DNA from: Galbibacter sp. BG1
GTDB lineage: Bacteria > Bacteroidota > Bacteroidia > Flavobacteriales > Flavobacteriaceae
DNA: 64,000 bases
Assembly (NCBI RefSeq): GCF_013391805.1
Contig: NZ_CP058364.1
Location: forward strand, 2,168,501 to 2,232,500
Direction of reading: 5' to 3'
The notes beneath the pieces were generated by a model. It made no database searches. It was given only the letters and a program-made list of their open reading frames with translations, and was not told the DNA's origin. This document shows, in pieces, positions 11,149-18,404 of the stretch; the stretch's first letter is position 1, and the number at the start of each line of letters is the position of its first letter. The translations under genes were made by a program, and so were the position numbers.

Positions 11149-11598
11149 ATGAGTTTACAGGATAAAGTAATGGCAGAAATGAAAACCGCTATGAAAGCAA
11201 AAGATGCTCCCGCATTGGAAGCTTTAAGAGCAGTAAAGTCTGAATTGCTATTGGCAAGCACCAATGCAGCGACAAAAGACGGACTTTCTGAAGAGGAGGA
11301 AATTAAGCTGTTACAAAAACTTGTAAAACAAAGAAAGGATAGTGCTGTAATTTACACAGAACAGGGTAGGGCAGATTTAGCAGAACCGGAGTTGGCACAA
11401 GCAGCGATTATTGAAAAGTTTTTACCGGAACAATTAGGTGAAGAGGAGATTGCAAAAGTAGTAGACGCTATAATTGCAAAAACAGGAGCAGAGGGAATGA
11501 AAGATATGGGAAAGGTAATGGGTATGGCTTCCAAAGAATTGGCTGGTCAAGCTGACGGTAAAACCATTTCTACTGTAGTAAAAAGCAAATTAAGTTAA
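11149..11598 (+). CDS. GatB/YqeY domain-containing protein
   Basis: The 149-residue protein begins MSLQDKVMAEMKTAMKAKD and continues with LEALRAVKSELLLA and GKVMGMASKELAGQADGK, the recognisable YqeY layout. The domain resembles the tRNA-binding tail of GatB, but the role of free-standing YqeY is not settled. An in-frame upstream ATG at 11083 would put 22 codons inside the ftsZ terminator hairpin; the ATG at 11149 fits the family start and length. A YqeY gene directly after ftsZ is a usual arrangement in Flavobacteriia. Confidence 0.9.
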   Translation: MSLQDKVMAEMKTAMKAKDAPALEALRAVKSELLLASTNAATKDGLSEEEEIKLLQKLVKQRKDSAVIYTEQGRADLAEPELAQAAIIEKFLPEQLGEEEIAKVVDAIIAKTGAEGMKDMGKVMGMASKELAGQADGKTISTVVKSKLS

Positions 11599-11600
11599 AA

Positions 11601-11656
11601 AATAAGGCCGCGTGGCGCAACTGAATACCTGCCTGCCTGCCTGCCGGCAGGGCGCA
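11601..11656 (+). pseudogene. Broken 5' copy of tRNA-Arg, split by a GC-rich insert
   Basis: Bases 11601-11627 repeat exactly 11761-11787, i.e. the five bases before the intact tRNA-Arg plus its acceptor 5' strand and most of the D arm. After a 24-bp insert (11628-11651) the copy resumes for GCGCA (11652-11656), which completes the D stem, then the match ends. No anticodon arm follows, so it cannot make a tRNA. The offset between the copies is exactly 160 bp for the first 27 bases. Confidence 0.85.
11628..11651. repeat. GC-rich mini-palindrome (REP-like) inserted in the tRNA fragment
   Basis: Four CCTG/CCTGC repeats run into GCCGGC and end CAGG, so the 3' half can pair as CCTGCCGGCAGG. Its very high GC content contrasts with the AT-rich surroundings. 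Removing it restores a continuous tRNA 5' segment, which argues for insertion rather than chance. Confidence 0.7.
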
Positions 11657-11667
11657 AAAAAGATGAT

Positions 11668-11760
11668 ATGTTTTATGCATATGTTTAAAGAAGTGAGATT
11701 GATGGGAGACTTTATAAGGTTCATACCAATTGTTTAGAAAATAGAATATTTGAAAAGTAA
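11668..11760 (+). pseudogene. Remnant of a small GIY-YIG nuclease gene
   Basis: Reading from the ATG at 11668 gives MFYAYV, an in-frame TAA at 11686-11688, then RSEIDGRLYK and 13 further residues to a TAA at 11758. The small GIY-YIG proteins (80-100 residues) of Flavobacteriia typically start with a tyrosine-rich strand, then LRSEIDGRLYKG and later an ENRL-like helix, so the match is close; the first stop would be a single T-to-A change from TTA (Leu). The reading frame stops about 30 codons in, so two thirds of the gene are missing. It lies between the broken tRNA copy and the intact tRNA. The family call rests on a short match. Confidence 0.65.
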
Positions 11761-11765
11761 AATAA

Positions 11766-11839
11766 GGCCGCGTGGCGCAACTGAATAGCGCATCAGATTT
11801 CGGCTCTGAGGGTTGGGGGTTTGAATCCCTCCGCGGTCA
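11766..11839 (+). tRNA. tRNA-Arg (anticodon TCG)
   Basis: A full 74-base cloverleaf: acceptor GGCCGCG with CGCGGTC, D stem GCGC/GCGC, anticodon stem TCAGA/TCTGA with loop TTTCGGC (anticodon TCG, reading CGA-type arginine codons), five-base variable loop GGGTT, T stem GGGGG/CCCTC with loop TTTGAAT, discriminator A. CCA is not encoded, as usual in this phylum. Confidence 0.93.
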
Positions 11840-11850
11840 CTACAAGCAGA

Positions 11851-11884
11851 AAACCACGTCGATAGACGTGGTTTCTTGTTTTCT
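11851..11884 (+). terminator. Intrinsic terminator after tRNA-Arg
   Basis: Perfect 10-bp stem AAACCACGTC (11851-11860) / GACGTGGTTT (11865-11874) with loop GATA, followed by a T-rich stretch, 11 bp after the tRNA. Confidence 0.85.
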
Positions 11885-11947
11885 AAAAAAGCGAAACGAA
11901 GTTTCAGTTTTTTGGGAAAACAAGAAACAGCAATGCGTTGGCATTGC
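11871..11947. repeat. Nested and serial stem-loops downstream of tRNA-Arg
   Basis: A 13-bp inverted repeat (11871-11883 with 11916-11928) encloses a run of six A and a run of six T around a GAAAC-GAA-GTTTC hairpin, so one long, nearly continuous stem can form. A separate hairpin GCAATGC/GCATTGC follows at 11930-11947. The left arm overlaps the tRNA terminator, giving alternative pairings. I see no coding capacity here. Confidence 0.65.
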
Positions 11948-12374
11948 GGGTTTTCTATTTGCAAAGGGGAACGCAATGGGATCTTCAATCCTTCACTGCT
12001 GATTTGAATAAACTTTTTATTTTTTCGAACTCCAATTTTCAGTAGAAATTAGTGGATACTTACAGTAGTTTCTATATAAAAAGTAAGATTGTAGAGAGCT
12101 TTATATTTTCATTATTTCATGGTTTATCTTAATTACTTTTGTGTTTTGCTTTCCAAATAAAATCTGCCAGATCTATTTTCTGATGAAGAAGTCAACATAA
12201 TTATAACTATTTTTTTTAGAGAAGATATTTGAATATGATGGAGATATATCGACTGTAATAGATTTAAAAGCGAAATGAGTTTAAAATGTTTAGAAAAACA
12301 GAAGACATCGTTATTTTAAGAGAAGAAAACGTCAGAATGTTTCTTTAAATTCAACCAAACCAAACCTTCTAAAA
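11948..12374 (+). other. AT-rich leader of the GH89 gene
   Basis: No gene is visible in this 427-bp stretch. The only signal is an exact TAnnTTTG match (TACTTTTG, 12134-12141) that could be the -7 box of a promoter for the GH89 gene, leaving a leader of about 230 bases; no convincing -33 box accompanies it. Confidence 0.4.
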
Positions 12375-14534
12375 ATGAAATATTCTAAGTTAGTACCTTT
12401 AGTTCTTTTGTTCTTTATATTATGTTCGTATTCATGTAAAAACGATGGAGAAAAAGATCTGGATGCGATCCATTTATTAATAAAAAGGACTTTACCCGAA
12501 CATGCAGAAAACTTTATCCTAGAGGAGTTAAAAAGCGATACAACGGGAAGTGCATTTGAAATTAGCTCTTTAGATGGCTGCGTACACATAAGGGCTACCG
12601 ACAAATCGGCTTTCTCCAAAGCTTTTTATCATTATATGCGTCATTTTATGAAGGGTAATGTCTCTCGTTTGGGAACGCAAATCCCTAAATACGATAGTTT
12701 ACCAGAAATAGCGGAGCCTGTTTATAAAAAATCAAATGCTACCTATCGTTATTATTTAAACTATGTAGCTTTCAATTATAGCTATCTTTTCTATTCTTGG
12801 GAAGAATGGGAAAGGGAGTTAGACTGGATGGCATTTCAAGGAATTAATTTGGCGCTTGCTCCCATTGGGATGGAAGCGGTTTGGCAGAATACTTTAAAAA
12901 AAATTGATTTTAACGATAAAGAAATAAAGGAATTTCTGCCTGGACCAGCTTATACTTCTTGGTGGTTAATGGACAATTTAGAGGGGTGGGGCGGTCCTGT
13001 ATCGCAAAATTGGATTGACGAACAGGTGGAATTACAAAAGAAAATACTTGAACGCATGGACGAATTAGGGATAGAGCCAGTATTACCAGCTTTTTACGGG
13101 ATGGTTCCAAATAGTTTACGTGAGAAATATCCAAATAATCAAATCTACAAAGATACCTTATGGGGAGGATTTCAGCGACCCGCTTTTTTAGATCCAAACG
13201 ATTCACTCTTCACAAGTATGGCTAAGGTGTTTTATGATGAACAAGAGAAGCTTTTTGGAAAAGCATCTTTTTTTAGTGGGGATCCATTTCATGAAGGTGG
13301 AAAAAAAATGGGGGATCCAACACAGGCGGCAATGGGAATTCAATCGGCCATGAGGGAGCATAGCGAAGATGCGATATGGCTTTTAACAGGATGGCAAGAA
13401 AACCCTACGGACGAACTGTTGACAGGCACAGATGCAGATGCCACTTTAGTTCTTAATCTTTCAGGGGAAGGGGTGCCGGCCTATGCCACAAGGAATATTT
13501 TTGGCAAGAGGGATTTTCTATGGTGTAATGTCAATAATTTTGGTAACAATACCTATATGTATGCCAATATAGATAGCATAACCCAAGTTCCGCTTAAGTT
13601 GACAAAACCACCTTACGAAAAATATTATAAGGGAATAGGAATGGCTATGGAAGGTGTTTTTACCGATCCTTTGGTGTACGAATTGTTTTTTGATATGGCA
13701 TGGGAAGATGATTCCTTTAACAAGGATAACTGGCTCGCTGATTACGCTACTTACAGGTATGGCCGGTATAATAAAAATGCTGAAGAAGCGATTCAAAACC
13801 TTGCGGAAAGCGTATATAACATTCCTTTTCGGACGGAAAATATTATGTGTGCCCGCCCCTCCCTAGCGGTTAAACAAACCACAACTTGGGCACCGGATTA
13901 TAATTTGATGCCTTACAGCCAAGAAACCCTCAAGAAATCTTTTGAAAACTTAATGAGTGTAAGCGACGACTATATAATTCAAACTGAAACTTATAAAGTA
14001 GATTTAGTAAATATAGGAAGACAATTGCTAACCGCATCTGCTTACGAAAAACATCAACAGATTAAAGATGCTTTCGAACGGAAGGAGAACGAGGCGTTTA
14101 AAGAGCATGCCAATGATTTTTTGAATATGATAGCATTTACAGACTCCCTAGTTTCAGTATTGCCACATTTTTCTTTATACGATTGGCAACAAAAAGCTTT
14201 TGAATCTGGACATTCAAAAAAAGAGTCAGAATTATTTTTATGGAATGCCAATCGCCTTATTACTCTTTGGGCTGACGAGCCTGGATCTGCTGACCTTCAC
14301 GATTATGCTTATAGGGAATGGCACGGTTTATTATCCAGCTTCTACTACAAACGGTGGAAAATGTATTTCGATTATTTAGAATCGGTACTGGAAGGGAATA
14401 ATCCACAGCCTCCAGATTTTTATACGTTTGAAGATCAATGGGGTTATACACAGCAGAAAGATCCCAATTTAAATATTCAAGATTTTAAAAAAATGGCGAA
14501 AAGGGTAAATTCATTTGTCGAAACCAATCCGTAG
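12375..14534 (+). CDS. GH89-type alpha-N-acetylglucosaminidase (NAGLU-like lipoprotein)
   Basis: The 719-residue protein starts with a lipoprotein signal (hydrophobic stretch ending LCSYSCKN, Cys at about residue 21), so it is probably tethered to a membrane facing the periplasm or surface. The body matches GH89/NAGLU: an N-terminal accessory domain, YYLNYVAFNYSYLFYSWEEWERELDWMAFQG, EFLPGPAYTSWWLMDN, FSGDPFHEGG and GMAMEGVFTDPLVYEL. The glutamates in FHEGG and MAMEG fall in regions where the family's catalytic acids lie. The known reaction is release of terminal alpha-linked GlcNAc, as in heparan-type or mucin-type glycans. It stands alone, upstream of an oppositely oriented AraC gene; a SusC/SusD pair is absent. 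Confidence 0.85.
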   Translation: MKYSKLVPLVLLFFILCSYSCKNDGEKDLDAIHLLIKRTLPEHAENFILEELKSDTTGSAFEISSLDGCVHIRATDKSAFSKAFYHYMRHFMKGNVSRLGTQIPKYDSLPEIAEPVYKKSNATYRYYLNYVAFNYSYLFYSWEEWERELDWMAFQGINLALAPIGMEAVWQNTLKKIDFNDKEIKEFLPGPAYTSWWLMDNLEGWGGPVSQNWIDEQVELQKKILERMDELGIEPVLPAFYGMVPNSLREKYPNNQIYKDTLWGGFQRPAFLDPNDSLFTSMAKVFYDEQEKLFGKASFFSGDPFHEGGKKMGDPTQAAMGIQSAMREHSEDAIWLLTGWQENPTDELLTGTDADATLVLNLSGEGVPAYATRNIFGKRDFLWCNVNNFGNNTYMYANIDSITQVPLKLTKPPYEKYYKGIGMAMEGVFTDPLVYELFFDMAWEDDSFNKDNWLADYATYRYGRYNKNAEEAIQNLAESVYNIPFRTENIMCARPSLAVKQTTTWAPDYNLMPYSQETLKKSFENLMSVSDDYIIQTETYKVDLVNIGRQLLTASAYEKHQQIKDAFERKENEAFKEHANDFLNMIAFTDSLVSVLPHFSLYDWQQKAFESGHSKKESELFLWNANRLITLWADEPGSADLHDYAYREWHGLLSSFYYKRWKMYFDYLESVLEGNNPQPPDFYTFEDQWGYTQQKDPNLNIQDFKKMAKRVNSFVETNP

Positions 14535-14736
14535 TGCTGTAATAATAATCAAAGGGCTACTTTTAATTGCACATAAGCAATTCTTTGTGCCAAATAATAA
14601 TGTGCTGACCAAAGCTACCGAAACCAACTGATCTGGCAGGAATTATTCGTTTTCTTTGTTTAAGCGGATTCATTTTAAAATGGTGGACGGTATGCCTTGT
14701 TTTTCTACTAATAGATTATATGAAGAATAATATAAC

Positions 14737-15615
14737 TTAAACATGATATGTTAGTAAAGAGAATTCCTCTCTATAATTGGTAGGCGTGTATTGCTTTATT
14801 TTTTTAAAAACCCGATTGAAGTTGGCTATGCTGTTATACCCGCATAGATAAGCGATTTCGGAAACAGTATAATCCTTTTCTATTAGCATTTGAGATGCTT
14901 GCCCTATACGAACCTCATTGAGGTAATCTATCAGTGTTTTACCCGTATGTTTTTTCATAAAACGATTAAAGGATACGTGGCTCATATTAATTAGGCTCGC
15001 CATTTCGTCAAGGGTTATTTTCCTGGCAAAGTTTTTATGAATGTAATCATAAACCTTTTGTATGTCTTCAACTCCCTTATATTCTGCTTTTAAATTGATA
15101 AGAGAAGAAAGAATCCTTTGATTTTTGGAGCTAGCAAGAATTTGGAGTATAGAAATCATTTTTAAAAAATAATCCATGCCTTCCAGTTTAATTGCAGCTT
15201 GAATTTCATCGGCTATAGCTATGGCGGTTTCTTTGGAAAAGCTTACCCCATAAATAGATTTGTATAAAAGCTTCCGGATATTATTCATGATATTTCTACA
15301 AAGAAGCTCCTCGGTAAATAGATCTTCTTGAAACTGAATTGTCAATTCATAAATGTTCTTATGCTGCTTTTCGCAAGTTTCCCAGCCATGAAGTAAGTGT
15401 GGCCCGATTAAGACGAGTTCAATATCATCTATGTTTTCAATATTAGAGCCAATAATTCTTTTAATGCCCTTTCCGTTCCTTATAAATTTTAATTCATAGT
15501 CGGAATGATAGTGAACCGGACAATTAAACTTACTTTTTACCTCATTAAAAATTAAAAAACAGTCCTGTTTAGATAAAGGTGTGATCTCGCAATGAATGTT
15601 TTTTAAAGTACTCAT
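14737..15615 (-). CDS. AraC-family transcriptional regulator with cupin-type sensor domain
   Basis: The 292-residue protein has an N-terminal beta-rich, cupin-like sensor (VHYHSDYELKFIRNG) and a C-terminal double helix-turn-helix: ITLDEMASLINMSHVSFNRF, TVSEIAYLCGYNSIANFNR and FKKIKQYTPTNYRE. Such proteins activate sugar-use genes on binding a ligand. I choose the ATG at 15615 rather than the GTG ten codons upstream. A perfect 28-bp palindrome lies 41 bp upstream of this start, so the gene may itself be under GntR control. It follows the ribokinase gene on the same strand, separated by about 115 bp. Confidence 0.9.
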   Translation of the reverse strand: MSTLKNIHCEITPLSKQDCFLIFNEVKSKFNCPVHYHSDYELKFIRNGKGIKRIIGSNIENIDDIELVLIGPHLLHGWETCEKQHKNIYELTIQFQEDLFTEELLCRNIMNNIRKLLYKSIYGVSFSKETAIAIADEIQAAIKLEGMDYFLKMISILQILASSKNQRILSSLINLKAEYKGVEDIQKVYDYIHKNFARKITLDEMASLINMSHVSFNRFMKKHTGKTLIDYLNEVRIGQASQMLIEKDYTVSEIAYLCGYNSIANFNRVFKKIKQYTPTNYREEFSLLTYHV

Positions 15616-15656
15616 AATGTTCAGTTTAAAAAAATTAACCTGCACTTAAAGTAAGA

Positions 15657-15684
15657 AAAAATACTTGTACGTACAAGTATTTTT
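15657..15684. promoter_or_regulatory. 28-bp perfect palindrome, probable GntR operator
   Basis: Two 14-base arms meet at 15670/15671 with no spacer; the core is ACTTGTACGTACAAGT (15663-15678). The same 16-base core lies in the palindrome at 20270-20317. It sits between the ribokinase stop and the AraC start. The core resembles the AraR operator of Bacillus (GntR-type DNA-binding domain), which supports the GntR gene at 24037 as the binder. It could alternatively act as a hairpin in RNA. Confidence 0.75.
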
Positions 15685-15731
15685 GTCTATATATTCTTAA
15701 ATTAATTTAATCAAACTTTACCTTTCATAAT

Positions 15732-16652
15732 TCACGTTCTGTAGAGGTCCTCAATTTCCTTTAGTGATGGTATGGACGGTTGAGCCCCTACTTTTTGCAC
15801 GCAGAGTGCAGCAGCAGCACAGGCAAATTTTATGGCACTCTTTAATATTTTTTTTTCTGAATATGCTACCGCAAAAACTCCACAGAATACATCTCCTGCT
15901 GCAGTAGTGTCTTCAGCATTCACTTTATATGCCGGTACATGGTAAACCTGATGATCTGCAAAATAAATAACCCCTTTTTCTCCTAGGGTTATAATAACAA
16001 TAGGCGGCCCGAGTTTGTTTAACTCTTTAGCGGCGGAGGCACTTGTTTCTATATCTTCAACGGTAATTCCAGATAAATAACTAGCTTCAGTTTCATTAAC
16101 CACTAATATATGTACCGATTTAAAAAGACGCTTATCTATTTCTTGAGCTGGGGCAAAATTCCACATCACAGGTATGTTTTTTTCAGCAGCCTGCTCTAAA
16201 ACATATTTTATGGTTTCTTTTGGAATTTCATATTGCAATAAAATAATACTGGCAGTTTCGATTACCAAAATACTCTTATCAATAATTTTGGGTGTAAGGG
16301 CATAATTCGCTCCGGGTGCTACTGAGAGGTAGTTTTTTCCGTCGTCGCCAATCATAACTAACGCATGGCCGCTTACGAGATTATCCATTTTATGAATATA
16401 ACGGGTGTTAATAGAATCCTCTTCAAAATTTTGAATCATTCTTTCGTGGTAAGGATCGTTCTTGCCTACACAATTAATAAAGGTAACATCTCCTCCAGCT
16501 CTTGCTGCAGCCACGGCTTGGTTTGCTCCTTTTCCACCAAAAACTTGCTGAAATTCGGCATTGGTTATAGTTTCCCCAACTTTTGGGAGCCGATCCATTT
16601 TCATAATTAAATCTACATTCGAGCTTCCAATTACCACGATTCTATTTCCCAT
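15732..16652 (-). CDS. Ribokinase-type PfkB sugar kinase
   Basis: The 306-residue protein has the ribokinase hallmarks: SSNVDLIMKMD near the N-terminus, FGGKGANQAVAAARAG (residues 38-53), NETEASYL, ITLGEKGV and the anion-hole motif DTTAAGDVFCG with the catalytic base D254. The usual GAGD is AAGD here. Members phosphorylate ribose or related pentoses at O5. Next to deoC and a GRP-type transporter, 2-deoxyribose or another pentose is a reasonable substrate, but this is inference. It begins 4 bp after the transporter stop and is the last gene of the leftward operon. Confidence 0.85.
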   Translation of the reverse strand: MGNRIVVIGSSNVDLIMKMDRLPKVGETITNAEFQQVFGGKGANQAVAAARAGGDVTFINCVGKNDPYHERMIQNFEEDSINTRYIHKMDNLVSGHALVMIGDDGKNYLSVAPGANYALTPKIIDKSILVIETASIILLQYEIPKETIKYVLEQAAEKNIPVMWNFAPAQEIDKRLFKSVHILVVNETEASYLSGITVEDIETSASAAKELNKLGPPIVIITLGEKGVIYFADHQVYHVPAYKVNAEDTTAAGDVFCGVFAVAYSEKKILKSAIKFACAAAALCVQKVGAQPSIPSLKEIEDLYRT

Positions 16653-16656
16653 TGTT

Positions 16657-17664
16657 TTATTTTAATCTTGAAATAATTATTAAAAAAAGTCCTAATATAA
16701 AGAGCGTAAACATTGCGGTTAAAAGCGGTTTTGTTTCTCTTTTGGCAGCGTCAAACTCCTTCCAAACAAAAACACCCCATGCGGCCGAAACCATAGTGGC
16801 TCCTTGGCCAAGACCATACGAAATGGCAAAACCAGCTTTGTCGGCAGCAATTAAATTAAACTCCATAGCAGTGCACCAAATTAAACCTCCTAAAATACCG
16901 ATAAGGTGAATTCTCGTATTTCCTTTTTTAAAAAAGTCCGTATAAGTTACTTTTTTACCCTCTACGGGAAGGTACATAAACCAGGTATTAAAAATAAAGT
17001 TTGAAAAGAAAATCCCCAACGTGAAAACAAACATCGCACTGTATGGGGTTAATAGTTCAGGTGCTGGATTCTTAAAGTTCGGAGCTATTGACTCTGCGAC
17101 AAAACGATAGAAAAAGCCCATTAAAAAACCAGATAAGATAGATAATAATATGCCTTTGGCTTTGTTTCCTGCTTTTTCTTGCGGGAGTTTTTTATAAGCC
17201 TTAGCATTGTAAACAATAGCCAAAACGATGCATAGGAGTCCGAAAAAAAGTAAATATGGATTTCCAATGGGATCTGCAATATAGTTTACAACCACTCCAA
17301 TAATCAAAGCCAGGCCCACAGCAATGGGAAAAGCTACGGCCATCCCAGCTATATTTGTAGCGGCTACAATCAATAAGTTTGAAAGATTGAAAATAACGCC
17401 GCCCAGAAAAGCAAAACCCAAGACTACAGTGCTAGCTTGACTTAGATCTTCCAAAAAGCTTCTTCCGTATTCTCCGTGACTACCTATGCTTAAACCAAAA
17501 ATTAAAGCAGTTAAAACAAGGCCGATAGAATAATCCCAGTAATAGAGTGGGAACTTCCAATCTTCGTTCTTGGTGAGTTTCATGGTATTGATCCACGAAC
17601 CCCAACCAAGCATTGTAATAAAGCAGAATAGTACTGCCATTGGATATGAGTCTACAATAAACAT
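16657..17664 (-). CDS. GRP/RhaT-like sugar transporter (DMT superfamily)
   Basis: This 335-residue polytopic membrane protein has about ten hydrophobic segments arranged as in the glucose/ribose porter (GRP) group of the drug/metabolite superfamily. N-terminal GWGSWINTMKL, AVAFPIAVGLALIIGVVVNY and the C-terminal GQGATMVSAAWGVFVWKEF are typical. Known relatives (GlcU, RbsU, RhaT) are proton-coupled sugar importers. Its place between deoC and a ribokinase suggests import of the same pentose across the inner membrane. Spacing is 33 bp after deoC and 4 bp before the kinase. Confidence 0.78.
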   Translation of the reverse strand: MFIVDSYPMAVLFCFITMLGWGSWINTMKLTKNEDWKFPLYYWDYSIGLVLTALIFGLSIGSHGEYGRSFLEDLSQASTVVLGFAFLGGVIFNLSNLLIVAATNIAGMAVAFPIAVGLALIIGVVVNYIADPIGNPYLLFFGLLCIVLAIVYNAKAYKKLPQEKAGNKAKGILLSILSGFLMGFFYRFVAESIAPNFKNPAPELLTPYSAMFVFTLGIFFSNFIFNTWFMYLPVEGKKVTYTDFFKKGNTRIHLIGILGGLIWCTAMEFNLIAADKAGFAISYGLGQGATMVSAAWGVFVWKEFDAAKRETKPLLTAMFTLFILGLFLIIISRLK

Positions 17665-17697
17665 GTGGAAAGAATTTGTTAGCGATTATTCTTAATG

Positions 17698-18393
17698 TTA
17701 TTTTTCGGTTTCTTGAACGATCGATTCTGTAGCAGTTGCCCCAACCCGGTTTGCGCCGGCTTCTTTCGCTTTTAGTAACTGATTTAAACTCCTTATTCCA
17801 CCAGAGGCTTTAACTTTTACATTGGGACCAATATTATTTTTCATCAATTTTAAATTTTCAATGGTAGCCCCTGTGTAAGCGTAAGTGCCATTTTCATTTT
17901 TCACAAAACCAAAACCTGTCGATGTTTTTACATAATCTGCCCCTACTTTTGTACAAATCTCACATAACTTAATTATGATCTTATCCTCTGTAATGTAATC
18001 AGTTTCAAAAATAACTTTTACGATTGCCTTATGTTGGTGGCAAACGTTGGTAACGGAACCTATCTCTCTTTCTAAATACTTCCAATCTTCTTCCAAAGCT
18101 TTGGCAATATTAATGACCATATCTACTTCTTCAGCGCCGTCCTTACAAGCTGTTTCGGCTTCAAATACTTTAACGTCTATGGTTGAATTTCCAGCTGGAA
18201 AACCTATCACACAGCCTATTTTTACATCAGTATTTTCAAGCATCTTTTTAGCATCTGCTACCATATAGGGTTTTACGCAAATCGAGGCTACATTGTATTT
18301 TGCTGCTATTTGGCACCCTTCCATTAAATCTTTATGGGTGTGGGAAGGGTGTAGGATTGAATGATCAATCATTTTTGAAATTTCTTGCTTCAT
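17698..18393 (-). CDS. deoC: Deoxyribose-phosphate aldolase
   Basis: DeoC (DERA) is a class I aldolase that cleaves 2-deoxyribose-5-phosphate to glyceraldehyde-3-phosphate and acetaldehyde. The 231-residue protein has ICVKPYMV, AEEVDMVINI and the Schiff-base motif ADYVKTSTGFG with K156, plus VKVKASGGIR with K195 in the proton-relay position. Everything required for activity is present. It lies 11 bp after the GH9-like gene in a four-gene leftward operon with transporter and kinase, which together would form a short pathway: import, 5-phosphorylation, cleavage. Confidence 0.93.
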   Translation of the reverse strand: MKQEISKMIDHSILHPSHTHKDLMEGCQIAAKYNVASICVKPYMVADAKKMLENTDVKIGCVIGFPAGNSTIDVKVFEAETACKDGAEEVDMVINIAKALEEDWKYLEREIGSVTNVCHQHKAIVKVIFETDYITEDKIIIKLCEICTKVGADYVKTSTGFGFVKNENGTYAYTGATIENLKLMKNNIGPNVKVKASGGIRSLNQLLKAKEAGANRVGATATESIVQETEK

Positions 18394-18404
18394 TTTAGGT
18401 AGTA

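Noticed and set aside
11601..11656. Second functional tRNA-Arg
   Set aside because: Only the acceptor 5' strand and D arm are present and a 24-base insert splits them; anticodon and T arms are missing.
11772..12002. 76-residue + strand frame
   Set aside because: It overlaps the tRNA and the downstream hairpins and resembles no protein.
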